A stretch of 64,000 bases of DNA from JTS-RE37 sp041744575 (GCA_041744575.1 JBGTKP010000007.1:1-64000), one strand, 5' to 3'. Positions 33,646-43,582 are shown, counted from the first letter of the stretch. Notes: generated by a model not told the origin, from the letters alone. Translations and numbers: made by a program.

Positions 33646-34394
33646 ATCAGACCTATATACTTTGTTACGATGGCAGTTTCAGCGGATTTTTATCCGTTGT
33701 ATTCACGGCCTATCAAAAACGGATCGATGTTTTGGAAATCCGCAGGAATGAAGACGTTCAAAATGGACTATTCTCTGAATTCCGATTGATCGCAACTGAC
33801 GAGGCTAAGGCACGCCGTGTCTGGATGGCACTGGAACAGAAGAGTATCAACGCTCTTAAAAACATCTATTTTGCCTTTCTTAGTGAACAAAAAGGAATGG
33901 AGCTGATCCTTTTTCATTACATCAACTGGCTGTTTTTTACAGCGGACAGACCGGTAATTCCGGACCATGAACTTCTAAGGATAGAACATATGTCACGTCT
34001 TGTGGGAGAGGAAAAACAGCAGGTCGAAACCTGGACTGGAATGAAAGAAAATCCCGACGGCCTGCTTACCGCTGCTCTTGAGCCTTACTTTAATGTGTTG
34101 CCTCTTGTATCAAAACATTTTAAATCTATGTTCAGGGAAAGGGATTGGATGCTCTATGATCTCAAGCGGTCCTATGGGATTTTCTATAACAACGGTCTAA
34201 TGAAACTCATTTCTCAGGAAAGTTGGGGAAATACCCATGTATTTCATGATTCGATAGCCGCCTCAGTTAAAATAGAGGCCAGCCAGTTCACTTTCCTTAA
34301 AGATAAGGCCAATTCTGACTTCCCTGTTAAAGTTCGAACTTCAAATAAGTCTTCCTCGAATCAAACTTCCCAACGGCAACGGCAGGCAGTCTGA
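33642..34394 (+). CDS. TIGR03915/DUF4130-type DNA-metabolism protein (diverged)
   Basis: A 250-residue protein. Family landmarks are YILCYDGSFSGFLSVVFTAY at the start, and EPYFNVLPLVSKHFKSMFRERDWMLYDLKRSYGIFYN near 160-200. The central stretch that in relatives usually reads like EKHRMxAFVRF is here EEKQQVETWTG, so a conserved block appears lost. The family is thought to repair or modify DNA with a radical-SAM partner that is missing here. Expression would follow the S24 repressor. The C-terminal tail is rich in Ser/Asn/Gln and looks disordered. Confidence 0.7.
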   Translation: MNQTYILCYDGSFSGFLSVVFTAYQKRIDVLEIRRNEDVQNGLFSEFRLIATDEAKARRVWMALEQKSINALKNIYFAFLSEQKGMELILFHYINWLFFTADRPVIPDHELLRIEHMSRLVGEEKQQVETWTGMKENPDGLLTAALEPYFNVLPLVSKHFKSMFRERDWMLYDLKRSYGIFYNNGLMKLISQESWGNTHVFHDSIAASVKIEASQFTFLKDKANSDFPVKVRTSNKSSSNQTSQRQRQAV

Positions 34395-34459
34395 TGTTGA
34401 TGCATCACAGATTAATACCGATTACCTGCGACCGGCTTCTATTTTATATGTCAAAAGTG

Positions 34460-34467
34460 TACCTTTG
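34460..34467 (+). promoter_or_regulatory. -7 box upstream of uvrA
   Basis: TACCTTTG matches TAnnTTTG and lies 17 nt before the preferred uvrA ATG at 34485. The -33 box is weak. Confidence 0.5.
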
Positions 34468-34484
34468 CGGTTTTGCTTTCCCCC

Positions 34485-37352
34485 ATGATAAAATATGAAG
34501 AAAATATTGAGGTCCAAGGCGCGCGGGTCCATAATTTAAAAAACATTGATGTAACTATTCCAAGAGAGAAGCTGGTCGTCATCACGGGTCTTTCCGGTAG
34601 CGGCAAATCGTCTCTTGCATTTGATACCATATACGCCGAAGGCCAGCGACGCTATATAGAAACCTTTTCCGCCTATGCCCGTCAGTTCCTCGGGGGATTG
34701 GAAAGACCGGATGTCGACAAGATTGACGGACTTTCCCCGGTAATTGCCATTGAGCAGAAAACCACCTCCAAGTCGCCCAGATCGACCGTGGGAACCATTA
34801 CCGAAGTCTACGACTTTCTGAGGTTGCTCTTTGCCAGAGCCGCGGATGCTTACAGCTTCAGGACAGGAGAAAAAATGGTAAGCTACAACGATGAACATAT
34901 ACGTGAGCTTATCATTTCGACTTATAAGGATCAGAAAGTGAATATCCTGGCGCCTCTGATAAGATCCCGGAAAGGACACTACAGGGAACTTTTTGAACAG
35001 ATTGCCAAACAGGGATTTGTGAAGGTCAGGGTAGACGGGGAATTAAGAGATATCGTCAAGGGCATGAAGGTGGATCGCTACAAGACCCATGATATTGAAG
35101 TGGTTATTGACAGGCTGATTGTGCGGAATGAAGAAGGACTGCAACAGCGTCTTACGGATACCATAAACACGGCCATGCACAACGGAGACGACGTATTGAT
35201 GGTGCTGGAAGAAGGGGGAGAAATACCCAGGTACTTCAGCAGGAATCTTATGTGTCCCAGCACTGGTATCTCCTACCCTGCCCCGGAACCCAACACCTTT
35301 TCTTTTAACTCTCCGAAAGGGATGTGTCCGGAGTGCAATGGCCTGGGTCATATCTATCAGGTAAACAAGGAAAAGATCATTCCAAATCCAAAATTGTCCA
35401 TCCAGGCCGGCGGGATTGCCCCCCTTGGAGAATACAAAAATTCCTGGGCTTTCAAACAACTGGAGACGATTGGACAACGATATGGGTTTGCGCTGACCGA
35501 TGCCATAGCTTCCGTTCCGGCAGAAGCATTGGAAATAATTCTGTTCGGGGGTAAGGAGCGATTTGAGGTGGATTCAAAAACCCTGGGTATTAAGAGGGAC
35601 TACAAGATCGATTATGAGGGAATCGCCCATTTTATCAAAAATCAATATGAGCAGGCCGATTCTTCCAGCATCAAAAGATGGGCAAAGGATTATATGGATA
35701 AAATTACATGCCCTGAATGCGAAGGCGCCCGACTGAGAAAGGAATCCCTTTACTTTAAAATGGGAGATAGGAATATTTCTGAGCTTGCCCTGATGGACAT
35801 TGCCGAACTGGCCAATTTTTTTACGGGCTTGTCCAAAAGTCTCGCAGGAAATCAAAAGATTATCGCGGAGGAAATTATTAAAGAAATCCAAACCCGCATC
35901 CAATTTATGCTGGATGTAGGATTGGATTACCTCTCTCTCAACCGAAGTTCCAAATCACTTTCTGGCGGAGAAGCACAGAGAATTAGGCTTGCGACCCAGA
36001 TAGGATCGCAGTTGGTGGGGGTATTGTATATTCTGGATGAACCAAGTATAGGACTTCATCAACGGGACAATATCCGGCTTATCAGCTCTTTGAAGTCGCT
36101 CAGGGACCTCGGTAATTCCGTCATCGTAGTGGAACATGACCGGGAAATGATCGAACATGCGGACCATGTCATTGATATCGGTCCAAAGGCTGGAAAACAC
36201 GGAGGTGAAATTATCTGGGAAGGCGGTCCTGACAAACTCATTCATTCCGAAACCCTTACCGCACGATATATTACCGGTGATATACAGATAGCCATTCCTG
36301 AAAAGCGACGCCCCGGTAATGGTAAAAGCATTCACCTCACAGGCTGTACCGGCCATAATCTCAGGAAGGTGTCCGTGGAGTTTCCTCTTGCAAAAATGAT
36401 TGGTATTACCGGTGTTTCCGGAAGCGGAAAATCCACATTGATCAATGAGACACTTTATCCGATTATGAATGCCTATTATTTTAATGGGGTCAAAAAGCCT
36501 ATGCCCTATGACAAAATCACCGGTCTCGAGCACATTGACAAGGTAATTGATATCAATCAATCCCCGATCGGACGGACGCCTCGGTCTAACCCCGCCACCT
36601 ATACCGGAGTATTCAGCGAAGTGAGATCCTTATTTGCCAAAACCCCGGAAGCAGCCATCCGGGGTTACAAACCCGGACGGTTCAGTTTTAATGTGAAGGG
36701 CGGTCGTTGTGAAAGCTGTCAGGGCGGAGGATTGCGGGTCATCGAGATGAACTTTTTGCCAGACGTATATGTAGAATGTGAAACTTGCAACGGGAAACGA
36801 TTCAACCGGGAAACATTGGAAATCCGGTATAAAGGAAAATCCATTGCAGATGCCCTGGAAATGACTATTGATGAAGCGGTTGATTTTTTTGAAAATATTC
36901 CACGCATATACAGGAAATTAAAAACGATTCAGGATGTCGGACTGGGCTATATCTCCCTGGGACAACAGTCAACCACGCTCTCCGGAGGCGAAGCGCAGCG
37001 GGTGAAACTTGCGACGGAGCTGGCAAAACGCGATACTGGGAATACCTTTTATATTCTGGATGAGCCAACCACAGGTCTTCATTTCGAGGATATACGGGTG
37101 CTGATGGAAGTATTGAACACCCTGGTGAATAAGGGGAATACCGTAGTGGTGATCGAACACAATATGGATGTGATCAAAATGGTGGACCACATAATTGATA
37201 TCGGTTATGAGGGTGGCCGAGGTGGTGGCATGATTGTTGCCACCGGTACCCCGGAAGAAGTAGCTCTTGATGAAAAGAGCCACACAGCACTTTTCCTTAA
37301 AAAGGAATTGGGTTTGCATGACCATGCGGATACTAATTTAATCACTTATTGA
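34485..37352 (+). CDS. uvrA: Excinuclease ABC subunit A
   Basis: A 955-residue double ABC ATPase. It shows the first Walker A GLSGSGKSSLAFD, the UvrB-binding region near RSPRSTVGT-like SPRSTVGTITE, a zinc module CPECNGLG/CPECEGARL, signature LSGGEAQRIRLA, the second Walker A GVSGSGKSTLINE, the C-terminal zinc finger CESCQGGG...CETCNGKRF, and the second signature LSGGEAQRVKLA. It recognises bulky DNA damage and loads UvrB. The ATG at 34485 (MIKYEENIEVQG) is preferred over the TTG at 34473. The location near the S24 regulator suggests a DNA-repair neighbourhood, but uvrA has its own promoter. Confidence 0.97.
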   Translation: MIKYEENIEVQGARVHNLKNIDVTIPREKLVVITGLSGSGKSSLAFDTIYAEGQRRYIETFSAYARQFLGGLERPDVDKIDGLSPVIAIEQKTTSKSPRSTVGTITEVYDFLRLLFARAADAYSFRTGEKMVSYNDEHIRELIISTYKDQKVNILAPLIRSRKGHYRELFEQIAKQGFVKVRVDGELRDIVKGMKVDRYKTHDIEVVIDRLIVRNEEGLQQRLTDTINTAMHNGDDVLMVLEEGGEIPRYFSRNLMCPSTGISYPAPEPNTFSFNSPKGMCPECNGLGHIYQVNKEKIIPNPKLSIQAGGIAPLGEYKNSWAFKQLETIGQRYGFALTDAIASVPAEALEIILFGGKERFEVDSKTLGIKRDYKIDYEGIAHFIKNQYEQADSSSIKRWAKDYMDKITCPECEGARLRKESLYFKMGDRNISELALMDIAELANFFTGLSKSLAGNQKIIAEEIIKEIQTRIQFMLDVGLDYLSLNRSSKSLSGGEAQRIRLATQIGSQLVGVLYILDEPSIGLHQRDNIRLISSLKSLRDLGNSVIVVEHDREMIEHADHVIDIGPKAGKHGGEIIWEGGPDKLIHSETLTARYITGDIQIAIPEKRRPGNGKSIHLTGCTGHNLRKVSVEFPLAKMIGITGVSGSGKSTLINETLYPIMNAYYFNGVKKPMPYDKITGLEHIDKVIDINQSPIGRTPRSNPATYTGVFSEVRSLFAKTPEAAIRGYKPGRFSFNVKGGRCESCQGGGLRVIEMNFLPDVYVECETCNGKRFNRETLEIRYKGKSIADALEMTIDEAVDFFENIPRIYRKLKTIQDVGLGYISLGQQSTTLSGGEAQRVKLATELAKRDTGNTFYILDEPTTGLHFEDIRVLMEVLNTLVNKGNTVVVIEHNMDVIKMVDHIIDIGYEGGRGGGMIVATGTPEEVALDEKSHTALFLKKELGLHDHADTNLITY

Positions 37353-37453
37353 GTTATAGACAGAAATGTTGCATGTGATTAGAAATAAGCCCCGGCGCAT
37401 CTTTGTTAAAACCAAAGAATGAATCGTCTGCACTGCATTGCCCTGAATACGGT

Positions 37454-37461
37454 TACCTTTG
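37454..37461 (+). promoter_or_regulatory. -7 box upstream of the LOG gene
   Basis: TACCTTTG matches TAnnTTTG and lies 13 nt before ATG 37475. This supports that start over the longer frame from 37403 and implies a very short 5' leader. Confidence 0.5.
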
Positions 37462-37474
37462 GAAGTCTGCAAGT

Positions 37475-38161
37475 ATGAGAAGAGAACAGCATCATAAAGG
37501 ATGGAATGAAATCAAGACCAATGATTCCTGGGCCATATTTAAGATTATGGGGGAATTTGTCAATGGTTTTGAAAAAATGAGTGCCATAGGCCCCTGTGTA
37601 ACTATTTTTGGTTCCGCAAGGACCAGGCCTGACCAGAAATATTATCAACTGGCCGTATCTATTGCAAGAAAAATTGCTGAGGCTGGCTATGGTATCATCA
37701 CGGGTGGAGGTCCGGGAATTATGGAAGCGGGAAACAAGGGAGCGCATCTTTCAGGGGGAACCTCAGTGGGCCTCAATATTGACCTGCCTTTTGAACAGCA
37801 CGACAATCCTTACATTGATGATGACAAGAGTCTCGATTTTGACTATTTCTTTGTCAGAAAGGTTATGTTCGTAAAATACTCACAGGCCTTTGTCGTAATG
37901 CCCGGTGGCTTTGGAACCCTGGATGAACTTTTTGAAGCAATTACCCTTATACAAACCAATAAAATAGGCAAATTTCCGATCATCCTGGTAGGAAGTGAAT
38001 TTTGGTCAGGATTACTGGAATGGATTAAAACCACTATGCTACAGGAGGGAAATGTAAGTCCGGCAGATCTGGATCTTATCTCAGTGGTTGACGGTGAAGA
38101 TGAAGTTGTGCAGCGAATTGACTCCTTTTACAAAGGCCATACCCTGAGCCCAAATTTTTAA
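37475..38161 (+). CDS. LOG-family (TIGR00730) nucleotide-5'-monophosphate phosphoribohydrolase
   Basis: About 228 residues with a Rossmann-like fold. It shows VTIFGSARTRPDQKYYQLA, GYGIITGGGPGIMEAGNKGA and the family signature MPGGFGTLDELFEAITLIQT. Members release free bases from nucleoside monophosphates (cytokinin-activating type) or have related roles. The frame opens earlier at 37403, but MRREQHHKGWNEIKTNDSWAIF is the usual flavobacterial start. It lies 8 bp before the pseudo-aminopeptidase gene, so the two are co-transcribed. Confidence 0.88.
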   Translation: MRREQHHKGWNEIKTNDSWAIFKIMGEFVNGFEKMSAIGPCVTIFGSARTRPDQKYYQLAVSIARKIAEAGYGIITGGGPGIMEAGNKGAHLSGGTSVGLNIDLPFEQHDNPYIDDDKSLDFDYFFVRKVMFVKYSQAFVVMPGGFGTLDELFEAITLIQTNKIGKFPIILVGSEFWSGLLEWIKTTMLQEGNVSPADLDLISVVDGEDEVVQRIDSFYKGHTLSPNF

Positions 38162-38168
38162 TCCTGAG

Positions 38169-41009
38169 ATGGCCCTAAGAAAATCAGTCATATATCTGGC
38201 TATAAGTGCGGTTGCATCATTCGGACCCTGCCGGGCGCAACACAGCAATACCCTGACGGCCACTCTGGATGAAGAAACCAAGAAGATCAGTGTACAACAG
38301 GAATTTATATACCGAAATTCCTCGAAGGACACACTTTCTACCATTGTTTTCAATGATTGGGCAAATGCCTACTCCGACAAGAATACTGCACTTGCAAAGC
38401 GGTTCGCTGAAGAATTCAAGAAAAGTTTGCACCTGGCCAAAAGGGAGGAACGGGGATACACTGAAATCATTAGTGCGGTGGACAACGAATACCGGGGACT
38501 CACCTGGCTCAGACTTCCCGGCAAGGATCTCATTCAAATTGTGCTGAACAGGCCTATCGCTCCGGGGGAGGAGGCGAAGCTCTTCATCACCTATTCCGTC
38601 CAGCTTCCGCCGGATAAATACACTCCTTACGGTTATAACAACAACGGGGGGTACTATTTGAAAGACTGGTACCTGACCCCAGCGGTGTATGACGGCAAAT
38701 GGTTGTTGTACTCCAATAAAAACCTGGAAGATCTCTATACGGACATTACTGATACCCGGATCAACTTCATTTATCCGGATTCCTTATTTCTGGGTACCAA
38801 TTACAATGAAGCCAGCGTCACCAGGTTTCCACGCAAGCATTATGCCTCCCTTCACGGTGAAAATCGCAAAAGTTGTGATATCATTCTAAATGCGCGAAAA
38901 AAGTTCATAAAACATGTGACGCCGGATCTGATTGTGGTCACCGATATAGAGGCGAAGAAATATGATAAGGCGTTACAGGGTATCTCTATAAACAGGATCA
39001 CGGGATTCATTCATGAAAATCTCGGAGATTTCCCCTACGAACAATTAATTGTGAGTGAAATTGATTTTAACAAGAATCCCCTGTATGGAATAAATCAGCT
39101 TCCGTCCTTCATCAGGCCTTATGACGAGCAATTTCAGTTTGAAATGAAATTCCTTAAAACAGCCCTGATCAGTTACCTCAGGGAAAGTATTTTCCTGGAT
39201 CCCAGAAAGGACAAATGGGTGAATGATGCTCTTGTAAATTACATGATGATTAAGTATGTGGATGAATATTATGAGGGACAAAAACTCCTAGGCAAATTAT
39301 CCGGTTTGTGGGGCTTCAGGAATTATAAGCTGGCCAAAATGGATTTCAATGATCAGTATTCCTTCCTGTATATGCTCACTGCCAGAAATAACCTGGATCA
39401 GGCCCTGAGCACTCCCAATGATTCCTTGATCAAATTCAATCAGAAGATTGCAAACACCTACAAGGCCGGGCTTGGCCTCGCCTATCTGGCCGAATATATA
39501 GGGCAGGATCATATTGATCGGAGTATTCTTGAATATTACGAAAGTTATAAACTCCAACCTACCGATCCTTCTGATTTTGAAAAGGTATTATCTAAATATT
39601 CGGATAAGGATATAGCTTGGTTTTTTGACAATTACGTAGCAACCAGTGAGAGGATCAACTTTAAGATTAAAAAAGTGATCAAATCGCCGGATTCACTTAC
39701 GGTAACCCTCAGGAATAAGGCAGGTACCAACGTCCCAATATCGCTGTTTGGGATAAATAATGATACCGTTGTTTCAAAATACTGGTTTTCAAATATTGAA
39801 AAAACCAAAACTTTCACCATCCCCCGGGGCAGTGAAGAACGACTTGTCCTGAACTATGATCAGAAAATTCCTGAGTTTAATCAGCGTGATAACTGGAAAA
39901 CGCTGAACGGTTTTTTTTCCAGCAATAAAAAATTAAAACTTCAATTTTTTAAAGACGCGGAAGATCCCTATTACAATCAAATCTTTTTTATGCCTGTGAT
40001 CGGTTTCAATGTCTATGACGGTCTTAGTCCTGGGGTCCGTCTGACTAATAAAACATTGCTTGAACGGCCTTTTATTTTTGATTTTTCACCGTCTTACGCC
40101 TTCCTGGAAGGGGCTTTTGTAGGCTATGGGAGGTTCAACTACCGACACTACCTGGCAAAAAGCGGTCTGTATGTGACTAATTACTCCCTGAGTGCTTCTA
40201 CCTCCCACTTTCAGGTCAATTCCAGGTATTCCACCATCACCCCATCCTTTGGTATGGGATGGCGTCCGAGCAACCTTATATCCAATAAACGGGAGTCACT
40301 TATTTTCCGGTACGTCAATGTACTGAGAAGTATTGATGAAAGCCTTGGAGAATTAGATACACCTCCGGACTATGGTATTTTTAACGTGCGGTTCAATCAG
40401 AACAACAATGGAATAATTGACTATTTATCCTGGTTTGCCGATGCACAGCACGGCAGTGATTTCAGCAAGCTTTCATTCGAATTGGAATACAGGAAACTCT
40501 TCGAAAACAACCGCCAATTCAATTTCAGATTTTTCGCCGGAAAGTTCCTGAGAAATAAGACCACTAACTATGTCAACCCAGATTTCTTTAGTTTTGCTCT
40601 TGACCGGCCGACTGATTATCTCTTCGACTACAGCTATCTGGGCAGATCGGAGGATACCGGCATTGTAAGCCAGCAGATCGTAATTGCAGAGGGTGGCTTT
40701 AAATCGAAGCTACCCGATCCCTTCGCCAATAACTGGATGGCAACCACCAATGCCAGTATCAACATCTGGCGGTGGATCGAGCTATATGGCGATATGGGTC
40801 TTATGAAAAACAAAGCTGAAAATCTTCGATTTGTTTATGACTCGGGCATCCGGCTCAATCTTGTAACTGATTACTTCGAGCTATACCTTCCCCTGTATTC
40901 AAATAACGGATGGGAAGTCGGGCAACCGAACTATGATGAAAAGATCCGCTTCATAGTTACTCTTAGCCCTAAAACCCTTATAGGTCTCTTTACAAGAAAG
41001 TGGTTTTAG
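38169..41009 (+). CDS. M1-aminopeptidase-like protein lacking the zinc motif, joined to an outer-membrane beta-barrel
   Basis: A 946-residue protein with a signal peptide (SVIYLAISAVASFGPCRAQ). Residues about 25-260 resemble the N-terminal beta domain of M1 peptidases (KISVQQEFIYRNSSKDTLSTIVFNDWANAYS). The catalytic-like domain follows, where KDKWVNDALVNYMMIKYVDEYY (about 345-366) corresponds to the WLNEGLATY helix. The HExxH that should lie some 18-20 residues earlier is absent (FEMKFLKTALISYLRE). The last 350 residues are rich in alternating strands and end KTLIGLFTRKWF, with the terminal aromatic typical of outer-membrane barrels. Likely a surface or periplasm-facing outer-membrane protein without zinc-peptidase activity. 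Confidence 0.75.
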   Translation: MALRKSVIYLAISAVASFGPCRAQHSNTLTATLDEETKKISVQQEFIYRNSSKDTLSTIVFNDWANAYSDKNTALAKRFAEEFKKSLHLAKREERGYTEIISAVDNEYRGLTWLRLPGKDLIQIVLNRPIAPGEEAKLFITYSVQLPPDKYTPYGYNNNGGYYLKDWYLTPAVYDGKWLLYSNKNLEDLYTDITDTRINFIYPDSLFLGTNYNEASVTRFPRKHYASLHGENRKSCDIILNARKKFIKHVTPDLIVVTDIEAKKYDKALQGISINRITGFIHENLGDFPYEQLIVSEIDFNKNPLYGINQLPSFIRPYDEQFQFEMKFLKTALISYLRESIFLDPRKDKWVNDALVNYMMIKYVDEYYEGQKLLGKLSGLWGFRNYKLAKMDFNDQYSFLYMLTARNNLDQALSTPNDSLIKFNQKIANTYKAGLGLAYLAEYIGQDHIDRSILEYYESYKLQPTDPSDFEKVLSKYSDKDIAWFFDNYVATSERINFKIKKVIKSPDSLTVTLRNKAGTNVPISLFGINNDTVVSKYWFSNIEKTKTFTIPRGSEERLVLNYDQKIPEFNQRDNWKTLNGFFSSNKKLKLQFFKDAEDPYYNQIFFMPVIGFNVYDGLSPGVRLTNKTLLERPFIFDFSPSYAFLEGAFVGYGRFNYRHYLAKSGLYVTNYSLSASTSHFQVNSRYSTITPSFGMGWRPSNLISNKRESLIFRYVNVLRSIDESLGELDTPPDYGIFNVRFNQNNNGIIDYLSWFADAQHGSDFSKLSFELEYRKLFENNRQFNFRFFAGKFLRNKTTNYVNPDFFSFALDRPTDYLFDYSYLGRSEDTGIVSQQIVIAEGGFKSKLPDPFANNWMATTNASINIWRWIELYGDMGLMKNKAENLRFVYDSGIRLNLVTDYFELYLPLYSNNGWEVGQPNYDEKIRFIVTLSPKTLIGLFTRKWF

Positions 41010-41129
41010 CATTTGAAACATTTCTAAAAAAAAGAGACCTTTCTGGCCTATTGTTGACAATATCATTATATATGTCAATTTTTTTATTAATTATTGAATT
41101 TGGATAGCTGTTTACCAACTTTTATAATC

Positions 41130-41149
41130 AAAGTATTTTGATACTTTTG
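41130..41149 (+). promoter_or_regulatory. Promoter with overlapping operator-like palindrome before the E1 gene
   Basis: TACTTTTG (41142-41149) matches the -7 consensus and lies 21 nt before the ATG. A perfect 7-bp inverted repeat AAAGTAT/ATACTTT (41130-41136 and 41141-41147, spacer TTTG) overlaps it, so a repressor binding there would block transcription. Confidence 0.55.
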
Positions 41150-41170
41150 TAAAAAATAGTTGACCACCCG

Positions 41171-43582
41171 ATGAAAGTTAAACTTCAGTCCAGTGACGAC
41201 ATTTCCTTTGATGATTTCCGGGCACAGATTCTGAGTGATTATGAGGTAGCGGTAACCAGCAGGGAATGCAGTCTGCTCGGAAGACGTGAAGTATTAACAG
41301 GAAAGGCCAAATTCGGAATTTTCGGTGATGGAAAGGAGCTGCCTCAGTTGGCTATGGCCAGGTCTTTTATGGACGGAGATTTCAGGAGCGGGTATTACAG
41401 GGATCAGACCCTGATGATGGCTCTGGGACTATTGACCCCTCATGATTTTTTTCATGGGCTATATGCGACTACGGATCTTAAAAAAGAACCAATGTGTGCC
41501 GGGAGACAAATGGGCGGGCACTTTGGCACTCACAGCCTTGAGGATGACGGGAGTTGGAAAGACCTCACCGCCCAGAAAAACAGCAGCCCGGATATATCAC
41601 CTACGGCAGGCCAGATGCCCAGACTTCTTGGTCTGGCCCAGGCATCCAAAATATACAGGAATAACAAAGAACTCAAATCCGACAAATTCTCCGATAATGG
41701 AAATGAAGTTGCATGGGGTACCATCGGAAATGCTAGTACAAGTGAAGGTCATTTTTTTGAAACCCTGAACGCCGCAGGTGTATTACAGGTACCGATGGTG
41801 ATCAGCATCTGGGATGATGCCTACGGTATCTCCGTACCGGCCAGGTACCAGACAACAAAAGAAGATATTTCGGAAATTCTGAAAGGCTTTCAACGGAACG
41901 AAAATAATGAGGGATATGAAATCCTAAAGGTGCGCGGGTGGGATTATACCGCCTTAATCCATGCGTATGAAAATGCTTCGGATATCGCACGGGAAGCCCA
42001 TGTCCCTGTCCTTATACACGTGACAGAACTGACCCAGCCACAAGGTCATTCTACCTCCGGGTCCCATGAACGCTATAAAAGTGAGGAACGATTGAAATGG
42101 GAAGCGGCCAATGATTGTAACAAGCGCTTCAGGGAATGGATCATAGAAAATAAGATTGCGGATGATGAGTCGTTGTTATCCCTTGAAAAATCGATCAAAA
42201 AGGAAGTAAGGTCTGCCAAGAAAGAGGCTTGGGAAGATTTTTTAAGTCCCCATAAGGCAGAGAAAAAAACCCTGATAAACCTTCTTGAAAACGCTGCCGC
42301 CAATAGTAGTAACAGAATTTTTATTTCACGTATAAAGAATGACCTTATTGCCATAGAAGAACCTCTGAAAAAGGATCTGTCCTCAAAGGCCCGGAAGGCG
42401 ATGCGATACCTGCTGGGTGAATCCGGACCCGAAAAGGAAGCCCTCAAAAATTGGATCAACGGATTTTTCAGGGAAAATCAGCCTAAGTTCAGTTCGCATC
42501 TTTACAGTGAACTCCCCGGCAACGCTACCGCAATTAAAATGATTGCCCCAACTTATGAGGAAGATCCGGAATCAGTGGATGGTCGACTTATCCTGAGGGA
42601 CAATTTTGACCGGCTTTTCGAGCGATACCCTGCACTCATGATCTTCGGGGAAGATAGCGGGGCCATAGGAGATGTGAATCAGGGACTGGAAGGACTTCAA
42701 AAGAAGTACGGGGAACTAAGGGTAGCTGATACCGGCATCCGGGAATCCACCATCATTGGTCAGGGAATCGGGCTTGCTTTGAGAGGACTCAGACCCATCG
42801 CCGAAATCCAGTATCTGGACTATGTTTTATATGCCCTGCAGACACTCAGTGACGATTTGGCAACTTTGTTATATCGTTCGGTGGGTAAACAAAAGGCGCC
42901 CCTTATTGTCAGAACCAGGGGCCATCGTCTGGAAGGAATCTGGCATTCCGGCTCCCAGATGGGCGCTTTGATCCATCTATTAAGGGGCATGTACATCCTG
43001 GTACCCAGGAATATGACCAAAGCGGCCGGATTTTATAATACGTTACTGAAAAGTGACGAACCTGCCCTGGTCATCGAAAGTCTTAATGGCTACAGGCTAA
43101 AAGAGGAGCGACCCACCAACCTGGGTGAACTTTGCACTCCGGTTGGTCGTGTCGAAGTCATCAGGGAAGGTACGGATATTACGTTGGTATCCTACGGCTC
43201 CACCCTGAGAATAGTGGAAGATGTAGTAAAAGACCTGAAGGAGGTAGGTATTGATGCAGAATTAATAGATGCCCAATGCCTGCTGCCCTTTGACATTGAT
43301 CATAACGTTGTGAAGAGCATCAGAAAAACCAACAGGCTACTTATCATTGATGAAGATGTACCAGGAGGTTGTGCTGCCTATCTTATGCAGGAAATCATCG
43401 AAAATCAGGGAGCGTACAAATACCTGGACAGTGCCCCTCAAACCCTCACCGCAAAGGCCCACCGTCCAGCTTATGCGACTGACGGAGATTACTTTTCCAA
43501 GCCCAACGCTGATGATATTTTTGAGAAAGTTTATGCTATCATGCACGAGTCAAACCCCGGAGATTTTCCTAAACTTTTCTGA
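41171..43582 (+). CDS. Branched-chain 2-oxoacid dehydrogenase E1, fused alpha-beta
   Basis: An 803-residue fusion. The alpha part (about 1-340) has the thiamine-diphosphate motif in WGTIGNASTSEGHFFETLNAA and RGWDYTALIHAYENASDIARE. A charged helical linker (about 345-450) follows. The beta part (about 460-803) has MIFGEDSGAIGDVNQGLEGLQKKYG, GLALRGLRPIAEIQYLDYVLYALQTLSDD and the C-terminal transketolase-like domain (GTDITLVSYGSTLRIVED). It decarboxylates branched-chain 2-oxoacids and passes the acyl group to E2. In Bacteroidota the product primes iso-branched fatty acids. E2 and E3 genes are not in the window. Full length. Confidence 0.93.
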   Translation: MKVKLQSSDDISFDDFRAQILSDYEVAVTSRECSLLGRREVLTGKAKFGIFGDGKELPQLAMARSFMDGDFRSGYYRDQTLMMALGLLTPHDFFHGLYATTDLKKEPMCAGRQMGGHFGTHSLEDDGSWKDLTAQKNSSPDISPTAGQMPRLLGLAQASKIYRNNKELKSDKFSDNGNEVAWGTIGNASTSEGHFFETLNAAGVLQVPMVISIWDDAYGISVPARYQTTKEDISEILKGFQRNENNEGYEILKVRGWDYTALIHAYENASDIAREAHVPVLIHVTELTQPQGHSTSGSHERYKSEERLKWEAANDCNKRFREWIIENKIADDESLLSLEKSIKKEVRSAKKEAWEDFLSPHKAEKKTLINLLENAAANSSNRIFISRIKNDLIAIEEPLKKDLSSKARKAMRYLLGESGPEKEALKNWINGFFRENQPKFSSHLYSELPGNATAIKMIAPTYEEDPESVDGRLILRDNFDRLFERYPALMIFGEDSGAIGDVNQGLEGLQKKYGELRVADTGIRESTIIGQGIGLALRGLRPIAEIQYLDYVLYALQTLSDDLATLLYRSVGKQKAPLIVRTRGHRLEGIWHSGSQMGALIHLLRGMYILVPRNMTKAAGFYNTLLKSDEPALVIESLNGYRLKEERPTNLGELCTPVGRVEVIREGTDITLVSYGSTLRIVEDVVKDLKEVGIDAELIDAQCLLPFDIDHNVVKSIRKTNRLLIIDEDVPGGCAAYLMQEIIENQGAYKYLDSAPQTLTAKAHRPAYATDGDYFSKPNADDIFEKVYAIMHESNPGDFPKLF

